A stretch of 28,663 nt of DNA from Pseudomonadota bacterium (GCA_023432025.1 JAEYVE010000120.1:1-28663), one strand, 5' to 3'; numbered from the stretch's first letter, positions 1 through 8,907 are shown. Translations and numbers: made by a program. The notes: generated by a model not told the origin, from the letters alone.

Positions 1-1209
1 GCTCACGGCCGTAGCTTGTTCGTCCGGCAGCTCCTGACGAACGCGCGCGGCCTCGATGAGCAAGCGCGCACGACGGGTGCCGTCCCAGGAAGCGTCCGCC
101 GCGCAAACCAACCAATCGGCGTACTTCGCGAGCTCGCCGCTCGCGCGTCCGAGCTCGCGCGCTCGACTCTGTACGTCTTCGGCCTCCGGGGCCAAACGCA
201 GAATGTTTCCGGCGTGGTCGAGCGCTTCGGCGGCTCTCCCGATGGACGCCAAGAGATCGCTGGCTTGCCTGTGCAAGCCGATGCGCGCCTCCACGTTGGG
301 CGCCAGCGTGAGGGCGCGCTCCAACGTACGGACGACGTCACTCGTACGCCCCGCGGCCGCGTAGCGGCTCTCGAGCGTACGGAGGGCGGTTCGGCGCGCC
401 TCCACGGCGAACGTTTCGTCGGCGCCGAGCTGCTCCAAGAGCTCGCACGCCTCCGCCTCCGCGCCGCCCAGCGCGAGGAGCGCGTCAATCGCATCGAGCG
501 CGCTTTCGGCGTCGTGCAGCTGCTCCAGGTAGCGCCGCGCGATCTGAGTGCGCGTCGTTTGCTGCGCGCGCTGATCGAGCACGTCGAGGCGTGCGGTCCA
601 GACGTCGATCAAGTCCCGGTGCCGCCCCTGCTGCTCCAGGCGTCGCTCGAGGCTGGCCGCCAACTGATCGTCCGTGGGGCGAAGGAGCAAGAGCTCCTTC
701 AAATAGTCGTTGGCGCGGTGTGACTCGCCCGCGAAGTCACGCGCGACGCGCGCCACCTCTTCGAGCAAGGCCACGCGCTCCGTTGCGTCGTCGCAGCCCT
801 TCAAAGCCAAATCGTACGCGCCGAGCAAGTCGTCCCAACGACCGGCCACCGTGAGCAAGAGGCTCAGACGATCGAACGCCCAACGCGCGCTTCGGTCGAT
901 TTCGAGCACGCGTCCGAGCACCTCGAGCACGTGCTCCGTGTCTTCGAACCACTCCTCGTGAAAGTCCGCCGCACGCCGTCCAACTTCGACACGAATGTCC
1001 TTGTCGATGGACGTGTTACTCAAGAGCTCACTCAGGAGCGCGGCTGCCTCGTCCGGGCGATCGTGCTTTCTGCAAGCCTCCTCCAGCTCGTCCCAGGCGC
1101 GCTCGCTACTCGGGTCCGCTTGGCACGAAGACAGCGCGCTTTGGAGCTCTTCGGGGACGTCGGGTGCCGTGGACTTGCGGTTCGCCTTGGGGGGATGAGA
1201 GCGCGGCAT
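1..1209 (-). CDS. TPR-rich cytoplasmic protein, partial (C-terminus beyond the left edge)
   Basis: Reading the minus strand from the ATG at 1209 gives 403 codons without a stop down to base 1, so the gene continues outside the window. The product is acidic and almost entirely alpha-helical, with no signal peptide. It shows the W-x-x-L / A-x-x-x-Y spacing of tetratricopeptide-like helical pairs, for example segments reading RWDDLLGAYDLAL and GRHRDLIDVWTARLDVL. Successive units each end in short acidic or Asp-Ala turns. Such proteins act as protein-interaction scaffolds, and large TPR proteins of this look are common in myxobacteria. No enzymatic motif is visible in the available part. It lies about 205 bases downstream of the FGE-like lipoprotein gene on the same strand and could be cotranscribed with it. 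The specific partner or role is unknown. Confidence 0.75.
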   Translation of the reverse strand, partial: MPRSHPPKANRKSTAPDVPEELQSALSSCQADPSSERAWDELEEACRKHDRPDEAAALLSELLSNTSIDKDIRVEVGRRAADFHEEWFEDTEHVLEVLGRVLEIDRSARWAFDRLSLLLTVAGRWDDLLGAYDLALKGCDDATERVALLEEVARVARDFAGESHRANDYLKELLLLRPTDDQLAASLERRLEQQGRHRDLIDVWTARLDVLDQRAQQTTRTQIARRYLEQLHDAESALDAIDALLALGGAEAEACELLEQLGADETFAVEARRTALRTLESRYAAAGRTSDVVRTLERALTLAPNVEARIGLHRQASDLLASIGRAAEALDHAGNILRLAPEAEDVQSRARELGRASGELAKYADWLVCAADASWDGTRRARLLIEAARVRQELPDEQATAVS

Positions 1210-1414
1210 GGGCGCCCCAGTGTAGCGAAGTGAGCCGCGCGGTCACGCTTGCTGCAGCGTGCAGAGGCTCGTTCCCCGTGCGCTTGTGGGGAGAACAGTG
1301 TCGAGGTCGTACCGCGCACACCCGTGAGCGATCCGAAAGAGGCTCTGGGCGACTTAGCGAAGCGACGAAGTGCACGTCGCACCTCGTCGCAGACCAAGCT
1401 GGGTCACTTCACGT

Positions 1415-2689
1415 TCATGGACAACACGCGCTGTTCCAGCCCACACCCACATCGCGGTTCTTGCAGCCGCTCGTTCTCCCCGCGAGGTTGCGCTCGGGGT
1501 GACCTCCGCCGGTGAAACGGTACGCGTGGGGCCGTGCCGGCTGGTTGGCCGCGCAGTCGGCGTCGAATTCGGGTGAGCGAGTCTTCACCACACGTGAGAC
1601 GTCGAGCGGCCTGTTTTCTTCGACGGGAGGCGCCTCGAGCACGCAGCCATACCCTGGCACCTCGCGCGCTCCCGCCCGGCAGCGAGGCGCGCCGGGAGCT
1701 GCGCATCGCACCCCGTTCCACGTCGAATCGCCGAGACATTTCGCGTCGTCGACGCCCTGCCGGCAGAGTCCGTCGGCGCCGGCGCCATAGGGGCACTCGG
1801 TCCCCGGCGGCGTGAGCGCGCAGCGTACGCCCAAGTGCGAGCCCGAGCCCGAGGGCTTTTCGCGGTTCCGCAGCGTCGGGCTGAGCCACTTGTCGAAGCG
1901 TCGGCTCCAGCTGCCGCCGCGATACACGCGTCGTTCGCCTGTCATCGCCGGCCACGGGTAACGCCCGAACCAATCGGAGGTCCACTCCCACACGTTCCCG
2001 GTCACGTCGTAGAGACCGAATGCTCCCGCGGGAAAGCTCTTCACCGGGCAGGTGCGGTTGGTCTTCCAACACGTGCGGCCGTCCGGGGGCTCGTTGCCCC
2101 ACGAAAACGCCTGCTCGGCGCCTCCGCGTGCCGCAAACTCCCACTCCACCTCGTTCGGCAGCCGCGCGCCACGCGCCGCGCAGACGGCCTCGGCGCTCGG
2201 GTAGTCGATGCAGTTGATGGGGTGCTCCTCGCGCCCTTCGCGCCGAAAATTGCACGTCACGGTGTCGCGACCCGCGGGCGAGCACCGTCCGGCGTCCACG
2301 CAAGCCTCGTAGGCGCGCGTCGTCACCTCCGTTTCGTCGAGGCAAAACGCTGCAACGCGCGTCAAAAATCGGGGGTTTTCTTCTTGCTCGAAGGTCTTGT
2401 GCGCTGAGCCCACCCAAAACGGCCCTCCGGGCACGAGCACCATCCCGGCGGGACAGGCGGCGTGAGCTTTTTGTTGGGGGGGCAGGTCGACGGACCCCGA
2501 AGTCCGGGCTTCGGGATCCGTGGAGCTCGCAGTTCTGGGCGCAGAGCTCGGCGGCGCCGGAGACGGGGCCGCCTTCGGCTCCGCTCCTGGACGGCGCGCC
2601 GCCTCAGTAGAGTCGGGGCGTTCCTCACAGCCCGCCAAGCCGACGCTCGACGCGAGCAGGGCCCCGAGGAGCCAGCTTCCGAGTTTCAC
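1415..2689 (-). CDS. Lipoprotein with FGE/SUMF1-like domain and cysteine-rich tail
   Basis: A 424-residue protein starting at GTG 2689. Residues 1-20 form a signal peptide with a lipobox ending LAGC (Cys21), so it should be a membrane-anchored lipoprotein. A Pro/Ala/Ser-rich linker (22-75) follows. Residues 80-290 are an FGE/SUMF1-type domain: MVLVPGGPFWVG, an E-V-T-x-x-x-Y segment near 120-127, RLPNEVEWEFAARGG (176-190), GNVWEW (231-236), RGGSW (257-261) and GVRC (287-290). In true formylglycine-generating enzymes a cysteine pair lies just after the RGGSW-type motif. Here that stretch has none, so the domain is probably a non-catalytic, binding-type member. The tail after residue 291 contains ten cysteines and ends CCP, suggesting a disulfide-stabilised extracellular module. 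It is divergent from the ABC importer operon. Function is not established. Confidence 0.8.
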   Translation of the reverse strand: MKLGSWLLGALLASSVGLAGCEERPDSTEAARRPGAEPKAAPSPAPPSSAPRTASSTDPEARTSGSVDLPPQQKAHAACPAGMVLVPGGPFWVGSAHKTFEQEENPRFLTRVAAFCLDETEVTTRAYEACVDAGRCSPAGRDTVTCNFRREGREEHPINCIDYPSAEAVCAARGARLPNEVEWEFAARGGAEQAFSWGNEPPDGRTCWKTNRTCPVKSFPAGAFGLYDVTGNVWEWTSDWFGRYPWPAMTGERRVYRGGSWSRRFDKWLSPTLRNREKPSGSGSHLGVRCALTPPGTECPYGAGADGLCRQGVDDAKCLGDSTWNGVRCAAPGAPRCRAGAREVPGYGCVLEAPPVEENRPLDVSRVVKTRSPEFDADCAANQPARPHAYRFTGGGHPERNLAGRTSGCKNRDVGVGWNSACCP

Positions 2690-2819
2690 GAAGTGGACGC
2701 TAGAGCGACCAAGGCGTCACCGAAAGCCAGCGCCGTCGCCCCGCGCCCAGGACGGGAAGAGCCGTTCTCGCCCCGGCGCCCGCGCGGCGCGAGCGCGCAT
2801 TTTCTCGAAAAAGCAGAGA

Positions 2820-2833
2820 GCCAGCGTGCTGGC
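2820..2833. promoter_or_regulatory. Perfect 6-2-6 palindrome upstream of the ABC importer operon
   Basis: GCCAGC-GT-GCTGGC is a perfect inverted repeat in the divergent intergenic region (2690-2910), about 80 bases before the ATPase start. Sugar-importer operons are often controlled by palindromic operators bound by LacI- or GntR-type repressors, but no regulator gene is adjacent. In GC-rich DNA such a palindrome could arise by chance, so this is only a candidate. Confidence 0.2.
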
Positions 2834-2910
2834 GCTTCGCTCCCGACGCCCGCTCTGGCACCTTCCCCGGCGCGGCTTCGGCGGGCGCTCGTCCGCCCCC
2901 CCATGCATCG

Positions 2911-4029
2911 ATGACAACAGCGATTCGCCTCGTGCAGCTCACACGTCACTACCCCGGCAGCGAGCGCGCCGCCGTGCGCGGCGTCAGCCTCGACGTAGAG
3001 CCCGGCGAAATCGTGAGCCTGGTCGGCCCCTCGGGCTGCGGAAAGAGCACCACCTTGCGTCTCGTGGCCGGGCTCGACCACCCGGACGCCGGGGACATTT
3101 TCATTGGCGGCCGGAGCGTGCTCGCACGCTCGCCACGCGAGCGCGACGTGGCCATGGTGTTTCAAGGCTTCGCCCTCTACCCGCACATGCGCGTGCGCGA
3201 CATCCTCGCGTTCCCCCTGCAGATGCAGAAGGTCCCGCGCGCGGAGCGTGAGCGCGCCGTTCAAGAAGTGGCGGCGCTCTTGGGTCTCCACCCGCTGCTC
3301 GAAAGGCGCCCGGGCGAGCTCAGCGGAGGCGAGCAGCAGCGCGTCGCCATGGGGCGCGCCATCGTGCGGCGCCCGAAGGTGTTTCTCTTCGACGAGCCGC
3401 TCTCCAACTTGGACGCCGCGCTCCGGAGCGAGCTGCGCGTGGAGTTGAGCAAGCTGCTGCGCCGTCTGAACGCCACCGCGCTCTATGTCACGCACGACCA
3501 GGTCGAGGCGATGACGCTCAGCGACCGGATCGCTGTGCTGCGCGGGGGCGAGTTGGAGCAGGTTGCCTCGCCGCTCCACATCTACGAGCGCCCGGCGACG
3601 GCCTTCGTCGCGTCGTTTTTCGGCACGCCGGCGATGAATCTCGTGTTGGCCGAGCGCTCCGGGAGCGTCGTCGTTCTAGGACCGTTGCGCCTGCCCGCGC
3701 CGCCTTGGCCCACTCCCGATCGTCTCACTCTGGGCTTTCGCCCGGAGGCGGTTCAACTGTCCCAGGCAAAACCGAACACCGACGCCCCCGGCGCCGAGCT
3801 TCGCGTGGTCGCCGTGGAGCGCTTGGGCGCCGAGACGCACGTCGAGCTCGCGCTGGGCTCAGGCTCCATTCGCGCCCGCGTGGCGGGTTTCGCGCCGTAC
3901 GCGCCGGGCGACGTCGTGCATGCGCGTCTCTTCGCCGAAGGTTTGCAATACTTCGACGCAGAGAGCGGGCGCGCGCTCGCTTCGCCGCCCAGCGGGGCGC
4001 GGGTGGGCGCCGAGCGGAGCGAGCCGTGA
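2911..4029 (+). CDS. ABC importer ATP-binding protein, MalK/UgpC type
   Basis: A 372-residue nucleotide-binding subunit that would power the importer encoded by the next three genes. Visible motifs are Walker A GPSGCGKST (39-47), Q-loop Gln85, signature LSGGEQQR (137-144), Walker B with FLFDEP (158-163), D-loop SNLDAALR and switch His195 (YVTHDQVEAMTLSDR). The length and the C-terminal extension after about 240, which resembles the TOBE/regulatory domain of MalK, UgpC and SmoK, place it in the CUT1 carbohydrate and glycerol-3-phosphate branch rather than among amino-acid or export ATPases. The ATG at 2911 gives the canonical N-terminus. The stop overlaps the GTG of the binding-protein gene by 4 bases, implying translational coupling. 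It is probably cytoplasmic and associated with the two permeases. Substrate cannot be read from this subunit. Confidence 0.93.
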   Translation: MTTAIRLVQLTRHYPGSERAAVRGVSLDVEPGEIVSLVGPSGCGKSTTLRLVAGLDHPDAGDIFIGGRSVLARSPRERDVAMVFQGFALYPHMRVRDILAFPLQMQKVPRAERERAVQEVAALLGLHPLLERRPGELSGGEQQRVAMGRAIVRRPKVFLFDEPLSNLDAALRSELRVELSKLLRRLNATALYVTHDQVEAMTLSDRIAVLRGGELEQVASPLHIYERPATAFVASFFGTPAMNLVLAERSGSVVVLGPLRLPAPPWPTPDRLTLGFRPEAVQLSQAKPNTDAPGAELRVVAVERLGAETHVELALGSGSIRARVAGFAPYAPGDVVHARLFAEGLQYFDAESGRALASPPSGARVGAERSEP

Positions 4030-5426
4030 GGCCCGAGCCGCTCGGTGGACGCCTCTCGCCGCACGCGACGCGGACTTCGGAAACCGCTGGTGTCCCCCCA
4101 AAAAACCGTCCATTTGCGGGAGCGTCGACGGCAAGCGGCCTTTTGACGCGGCGCGCGTTTTTGGGGACCGGTGCTGCGCTCGCTTCGCCGCTCTCGGCGT
4201 GCCATCGCGAAGAAGCGCACCTGCGCGGCCGTCAGCGGGCCACCTTGTGGTTTTCGTATGGCGGGAGAAACCGCGAGGTGTTGGAGGCGCTCGTTCGACG
4301 CTTCAACGATCGTCAGAGTGACGTCTTCGTGAAGGCCGTCTACCAAGGCGACTACTACGAGGGGCTCGCCAAGCTGCGCACCGCCATCGCCGCGGGTGTG
4401 CCTCCTTCGCTGAGCCACGTGGTGGGCGAAGTCGTTCCGTACCTCGCCGAGGCAGGCGTGCTCCAGGCGCTCGACGACTATCCAGGGGCGCGCGAGCTGG
4501 ACGTTATTTCCGTGCTCGGACAAGACGGAACCTGGGAAAGAGGCGGCGAGCGTCCGCTCGTGTGCTTGCCCTTCAATCGTTCGACGCCCATCGCGTATCT
4601 GAACGCCGAGGTGTTCGACGCTGCGGGCCTCTCGGCGCCGCGCACCTGGGACGCGCTCGTGGAGGTGGCGACTCGCCTCACGGTGCGCAGCGCGGGGCGC
4701 ACCGCGCGTTTTGGCTTTGGCTGCCCCATTTCGTGGTGGTTTTGGGTCGCGCTGGTGGGACAAGCAGGCGGGAGGGTCGTCGAGCCCGACGGAGCGCCCT
4801 CGCTCGGCGGCGCCGCGGGCGTACGGGCGCTCGAGCTCTGGCAACGTCTCGTCGGCGCAGGCGTGATGAAGCCGCCGCTCGGACGCGACTACAACGCTTG
4901 GGAGCAGACGAACCAAGACTTTCTCGCCGGGCGCACGGCCATGATTTGGACGTCGACCGCGTTTTTGCGCTACCTGGAGGACACGGCTCCGTTTCCGGTG
5001 CGCGCCGCGCCGCTACCGAAAGACGTGACGCGCGCCGTGCCCACCGGCGGAACGCACTGGGTCGTGCCGCGGGCAGCGTCCACTGAAGAAAAGCGCGCCG
5101 CGTGGGCGTTTCTCCGCTTCATGCACGAGCCCGCGCAGGTCGTCGAATGGGCCACGCGCACCGGCTACTTGCCCACGACGCAGAGCGCCATCGCTGCCCT
5201 GCAGCGCGAGGGTTACTACCAAAAACATCCCAATGACCGCGTGGCGGTGGAGCAGCTCACCGTAGCTACGCCGTGGCCCTGGTCGCCCGATTTGTTTCGC
5301 CTCGAGCGCGAAATCGTACAACCGGAGCTCGAAAGCGCCGTCTTGGGCGGCAAAAACGCCGAAGCCGTTCTCGGCCGGGCGCGGGCGCGAGCGCGCGCCG
5401 AGCTCTTCGCGCCGGAGGTGCGCTGA
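4026..5426 (+). CDS. ABC importer solute-binding lipoprotein, UgpB-like, with Tat-type signal
   Basis: A 466-residue extracytoplasmic binding protein of family 1. Around residues 41-59 there is TRRAFLG, then a hydrophobic stretch and SPLSAC, i.e. a twin-arginine motif followed by a lipobox (Cys59), so export folded via Tat and lipid anchoring are likely. The mature part resembles UgpB/CUT1 binding proteins: GDYYEGLAKLRTAIAAG, LPFNRSTPIAYLNAEVF, and GGTHWVVP followed by a C-terminal helical lobe. Two starts are possible. GTG 4026 overlaps the ATPase stop as GTGA and leaves a 40-residue n-region. TTG 4143 would place Met directly before TRRAFLG, a more ordinary Tat leader, but has no clear ribosome site nearby. 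I chose the coupled GTG. Substrate is probably a sugar or glycerol-phosphate compound, by family resemblance only. Confidence 0.88.
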   Translation: MRPEPLGGRLSPHATRTSETAGVPPKNRPFAGASTASGLLTRRAFLGTGAALASPLSACHREEAHLRGRQRATLWFSYGGRNREVLEALVRRFNDRQSDVFVKAVYQGDYYEGLAKLRTAIAAGVPPSLSHVVGEVVPYLAEAGVLQALDDYPGARELDVISVLGQDGTWERGGERPLVCLPFNRSTPIAYLNAEVFDAAGLSAPRTWDALVEVATRLTVRSAGRTARFGFGCPISWWFWVALVGQAGGRVVEPDGAPSLGGAAGVRALELWQRLVGAGVMKPPLGRDYNAWEQTNQDFLAGRTAMIWTSTAFLRYLEDTAPFPVRAAPLPKDVTRAVPTGGTHWVVPRAASTEEKRAAWAFLRFMHEPAQVVEWATRTGYLPTTQSAIAALQREGYYQKHPNDRVAVEQLTVATPWPWSPDLFRLEREIVQPELESAVLGGKNAEAVLGRARARARAELFAPEVR

Positions 5427-6331
5427 TGGCGCTGCGTCCCGGACGCCGCTGGCACCCCGCGTGGATGCTGGCTCCCACGGCCGTGCTGCTCGTGGTGTTC
5501 TTTTTCTATCCGCTCGCGCATGCCGTGCGGCTCAGCTTTTACCGCTGGGACCTGCTCACTGCGCCCACGCCGGTGGGCTGGACCAACTACGGAGAGCTCG
5601 CCCAAAGCGGCGCCCTCGCCCGCACCCTCTGGGCCACTTTGCTCCTGAGCGGGCTCGTCGTGACCGCGGCGACGGCGCTCGGCCTCGGCCTTGCGCTGCT
5701 CTTGCAGCGCCCGTCCAAGCTGGCCGCATTCGTGCGCGGCGCGGTGTTCAGCGCCTACGTCATGTCGTGGGTGAGCGTCGCTCTGGTGTGGCTTTGGATT
5801 CTGGACGCTGACGCCGGGGTCTTAGGGCACGTCCTCGGCGCTCTTGGGTTTCCTCGCATCGATTGGCTCGGCGATCCGGATCTGGCGCTTTACTCGGTGG
5901 CGGCCGTCACCACGTGGAAAATCGCGGGCTATGCCATGGTGCTCTTCCTCGCTGGGCTCGCGGACGTGCCCCCTGCCCTACTCGAAGCGGCGGCGCTGGA
6001 CGGCGCGGGGCGCTGGGCGCGCTTTCGGCACGTCACCTGGCCATTGCTCCGCCCCACGACGGCGTTCGTGGTGACGACCTCGCTCATCGCCAGCTTTCAG
6101 GTGTTCGACGTGGTGCGTGTCATGACCCAAGGCGGCCCCGTGCACGCCACGACGGTGTTCGTGTACTCCATCTACGAGCAGAGCTTCATGAACTTGCGCA
6201 TCGGGCGCGCCAGCGCCGAGGTCGTCGTGTTTTTCGTGTGTTTGCTCGGGTTGACCGGGCTCGAGCTGTGGGCCTGGCAACGTCGTGATCACCGCCTGAA
6301 GTCGCGCAGCGTCCGCGGAGGTACGAGGTGA
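5426..6331 (+). CDS. ABC importer permease, UgpA/MalF type
   Basis: A 301-residue inner-membrane permease. The ATG at 5426 shares one base with the TGA of the binding-protein gene (TGATG), so translation is probably coupled. About six hydrophobic segments are evident, the first at residues 10-30 (AWMLAPTAVLLVVFFFYPLA). The binding-protein-dependent permease EAA loop, which contacts the ATPase, is present as LEAAALDGAGRWARFRHVTWPLLRPT. This arrangement (short N-terminus, EAA loop about 80 residues before the end) is typical of the first permease of CUT1 importers. It pairs with the next permease to form the channel. There are no frameshifts or unusual features. Confidence 0.92.
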   Translation: MALRPGRRWHPAWMLAPTAVLLVVFFFYPLAHAVRLSFYRWDLLTAPTPVGWTNYGELAQSGALARTLWATLLLSGLVVTAATALGLGLALLLQRPSKLAAFVRGAVFSAYVMSWVSVALVWLWILDADAGVLGHVLGALGFPRIDWLGDPDLALYSVAAVTTWKIAGYAMVLFLAGLADVPPALLEAAALDGAGRWARFRHVTWPLLRPTTAFVVTTSLIASFQVFDVVRVMTQGGPVHATTVFVYSIYEQSFMNLRIGRASAEVVVFFVCLLGLTGLELWAWQRRDHRLKSRSVRGGTR

Positions 6332-7233
6332 CGAACCCGTCCGCGGGCGAGGCGTCATCGGCCCACGAGTCGCGAGGCGCAGGCGCCCCTCTGGGGCGCC
6401 GTCCGGGCGGCGCGCGAGCGCGCGCCGCCCTTTTCGGATGGGGCGGAAACGCCTTGATCGCCTTGGTCGGGCTCGTGTGGCTTTTGCCCTACGCGTGGAT
6501 GGTGTCCACGAGCCTGAAGACTCTACCCGAGCTCGTCCGCGCGCCGGCCGCGCCGCTGCCTGCCAGCTTCTCCACGGAGGCGTACGCGGCTGCGCTCGCG
6601 GCCATGCCGTTCACGCGCTACCTGTGGAACACGACGCTGATGGCGCTCTTGATTGCCGCGCTCCAAATCGTGGTGGCGCTGCCTGCCGCGTACGCGCTGG
6701 CCAAGCTGGACTTCCGAGGACGCAGCGTCGCCTTCGCGCTCTTGGTTTCGACGTTGGTGGTGCCGGCGCAGGTGCGCTTCGTGCCCGTGTTCTCGCTCTT
6801 GGCGGATTTCGGGCTCGCCAACACCATGGCCGCCTTGGTTTTGCCGTTCGGCGTAAGCGCTTTCGGCACGTTTCTCTTGAGACAGGCCCTCTTGTCGGTG
6901 CCCGATTCGTTGATCGAAGCGGCGCGTCTGGACGGCGCCGGGGAGCTCACGATCATCTACCGGCTTTTGCCGCCCCTGGTGCGGCCCACGCTCGCGGCAT
7001 TTTTTCTCTTTTCGTTCACCTACCACTGGAACGACTACTTCTGGCCGCTGGTCATGACGACGGATGACTCGGTGCGTACGCTGCCTCTCGGAGTCGCGCT
7101 GCTCCGCGAGCAAGGCACGGGGGTGCGCTGGCACGTCGTGATGGCGGGCAACTTGCTCTTGAGCGCGCCAGCGCTCGCGGTGTTTGCCGTCGCTCAGAGA
7201 CACCTGACGCGCGCCGTGGCGGCGCGCGCCTGA
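6328..7233 (+). CDS. ABC importer permease, UgpE/MalG type
   Basis: A 301-residue permease starting at GTG 6328, overlapping the upstream TGA by 4 bases (GTGA). A basic, poorly conserved N-terminal stretch (about 35 residues) precedes the first membrane segment (ALIALVGLVWLLPYAWM). The EAA loop reads IEAARLDGAGELTIIYRLLPPLVRPTLAA in the sequence, interrupted here only for description, and is followed by the FxWNDYxWPL segment typical of MalG/UgpE-type partners (TYHWNDYFWPLV). Family knowledge: it forms the heterodimeric membrane channel with the preceding permease. The operon ends here. The next gene is convergent, 20 bases away, and a GC-rich hairpin spans the stop codon. Confidence 0.92.
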   Translation: MTNPSAGEASSAHESRGAGAPLGRRPGGARARAALFGWGGNALIALVGLVWLLPYAWMVSTSLKTLPELVRAPAAPLPASFSTEAYAAALAAMPFTRYLWNTTLMALLIAALQIVVALPAAYALAKLDFRGRSVAFALLVSTLVVPAQVRFVPVFSLLADFGLANTMAALVLPFGVSAFGTFLLRQALLSVPDSLIEAARLDGAGELTIIYRLLPPLVRPTLAAFFLFSFTYHWNDYFWPLVMTTDDSVRTLPLGVALLREQGTGVRWHVVMAGNLLLSAPALAVFAVAQRHLTRAVAARA

Positions 7234-7243
7234 AGGGGCGCGC
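7224..7243. terminator. GC-rich hairpin between convergent genes
   Basis: GCGCGCC (7224-7230), a 6-base loop and GGCGCGC (7237-7243) form a perfect 7-bp stem spanning the stop codon of the second permease and lying just beyond the stop of the convergent VanW-family gene. There is no T-tract on either side, so it is at best a weak or factor-assisted bidirectional terminator. Confidence 0.35.
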
Positions 7244-7253
7244 CCAAGCGTTC

Positions 7254-8711
7254 TCAGAGCAGCGGCTCGGACGGCTCGAGTCCGGTGGGGTTGGCACGCG
7301 CCGAGACCGGCTCGGCGGCACCCATCGGGTCGGGCATGACGGGATCCACGAGGGTGTCGGACGCGCCGTCGGGCAGCTCGGGCAGGCTCGCCAAGTCTGC
7401 CTGACGCCCAATCCAAAACACCTCGGGCACAGGGTAGTACTTGCTCGGGTACGTGCGCCGTTCCTCACGGCCGTCCCGGTGCCGCACGGTGAGCACGCTC
7501 AAAATGTCGTAGCCCTTGGTGCCCTCTTGCTTGCGCTCGACGGACGTTGGCTCGACGTCGTCGCGGTGCCAGACGCGGCGCGTGAACGGCTTGGTTTCCT
7601 TGACGGCAATGTCGTGCTCGACCGAAAGCTCGGGGGAGCGCCCCAAGAGCTCCACGCGAATCACGTACGCGCTGGGCAAGTACGCGTGAATCAAGAGCGG
7701 CGTGTCGTACGGATTTTTGACGCGCAAGTCGACCTTGCCGTCGAGGACCACGGCGTCCAAGCCGAGCGGCGCGTATCCGGTGGGACGGCTGTGGCTCCGT
7801 CGCTCGAGGACCTCGAGGTTCGCAAAACGCGTCGCGGCGTGGAACGTGCTGGCGACCTGACACACGCCGCCGCCCACGCCCTTCTCCATTTCGTCGTTCA
7901 CGATGACGGGCGCGTCCACGAAGCCGCGCGCGTGCGTGCGCTCACCGACGGCGCGGTTGAAGCTGAACACTTCGCCCGGTCGCAAAATTTGTTGGTCCAG
8001 GTAGCGCGCCGCGCGCGCGATGTTGACGGCGCGCGCGCCCGCCTTCTTGCGAAAATCCGTCTCGAACGAGGCCAAAATCTTCGTGACGTCGATGGCCACG
8101 ACCATGTCGTCCGTCACACGAGGTGGCACCTCGCGGAGCGCCAAGTCCACCACCAGGCCTTCTTGGGGATGGGCGTCACGCAGGCGCGCGAGCGTCGCTT
8201 CCACGTCCAGCTCCACACCGGCGCGCGCCCGCACCACGCGGTGCTCCCGCACGATCACACGCGCGTCCACCGGCTCACGGCGCACCACGCGGGCCAAGCT
8301 CGAAAGCCGAGCGCGCGCGGCGCTTTCGTCCAGCTCGAACGTCACCGGTAGCTCGACCACGTCGGCGCGAGTGAGCCAGGGTAGCGTGCGCGGCGCTGCG
8401 CTCTGTGCGGCCCGCTCCTTTTCGAGAGCCTGACCCAGCGCGGCCCGGTCGAGCTCGTAGCCCAACCCACGTTGCGTAAAGGCGTATGTCTCGCCCGCGG
8501 CGCGCAGGTGAATTTCCCTCTCCGCCAGCCGTTCAGCGCGCACGTCGACGAAGCGAGCCCAGGCGTGCGGTTCCGACACGACGTGAGACGCCGGGGCGGC
8601 TCCTTGCACGCTCACGGCAACCTGCCGGCGAGCGCTGAGGAACCCCCAGGCAGCCCCTCCGACGGCTCCGGCCGTCACGAGCGCGAATGCAGCGAGCTTC
8701 CAGCGGGACAC
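7254..8711 (-). CDS. VanW-family (YoaR-like) envelope protein
   Basis: A 485-residue protein with an N-terminal membrane anchor or signal segment (about 5-25). The C-terminal half matches the VanW family: PGEVFSFNRAVGERTHARGF, GGGVCQVASTFHAA, an ERRSHS-P-TGY segment, then a DAVV-x-DGKVDLRVKN strand. The N-terminal half resembles the peptidoglycan-binding-type repeats found before VanW in YoaR proteins. VanW occurs in some vancomycin-resistance clusters but its activity is unknown. An envelope or peptidoglycan role is inferred from the family and the membrane anchor. GTG 8711 was chosen because AGGA lies nine bases upstream. GTG 8756 in the same frame would add 15 residues. It is divergent from thiS. 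Confidence 0.83.
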   Translation of the reverse strand: MSRWKLAAFALVTAGAVGGAAWGFLSARRQVAVSVQGAAPASHVVSEPHAWARFVDVRAERLAEREIHLRAAGETYAFTQRGLGYELDRAALGQALEKERAAQSAAPRTLPWLTRADVVELPVTFELDESAARARLSSLARVVRREPVDARVIVREHRVVRARAGVELDVEATLARLRDAHPQEGLVVDLALREVPPRVTDDMVVAIDVTKILASFETDFRKKAGARAVNIARAARYLDQQILRPGEVFSFNRAVGERTHARGFVDAPVIVNDEMEKGVGGGVCQVASTFHAATRFANLEVLERRSHSRPTGYAPLGLDAVVLDGKVDLRVKNPYDTPLLIHAYLPSAYVIRVELLGRSPELSVEHDIAVKETKPFTRRVWHRDDVEPTSVERKQEGTKGYDILSVLTVRHRDGREERRTYPSKYYPVPEVFWIGRQADLASLPELPDGASDTLVDPVMPDPMGAAEPVSARANPTGLEPSEPLL

Positions 8712-8883
8712 GTGGCGCCATCCTACAACCCGACCACGCGGCGCACCAAGCGGCACTCGGCCAGCCCATCTTCGAGAAGGTCGAGGTGTCGCGGGGTTGT
8801 CGAAAGCGAAAATGAGGGGCTAGCTGACGGACGCCGACCCGGGTGGGGCTGATTCTCGGGGCGCCCGCCCTCGCGCTTGACCG

Positions 8884-8907
8884 CCCAAGAGAGGTCCTTA
8901 CCTTGGG
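8884..8907 (+). promoter_or_regulatory. Possible RBS-sequestering hairpin in front of thiS
   Basis: CCCA (8884-8887) can pair with TGGG (8904-8907), and AGGT (8892-8895) with ACCT (8900-8903) around a CCTT loop, with AGAG bulged out. The purine-rich GAGAGG that could serve as ribosome site lies inside the structure, and the stem ends 2-5 bases before the start codons GTG 8910 / ATG 8913. It does not match the conserved core of the TPP riboswitch. Its function is speculative. Confidence 0.25.

Noticed and set aside
1210..1414. Small gene between the FGE-like and TPR genes
   Set aside because: The short frames here have no ribosome site or coding character. The region is treated as intergenic.
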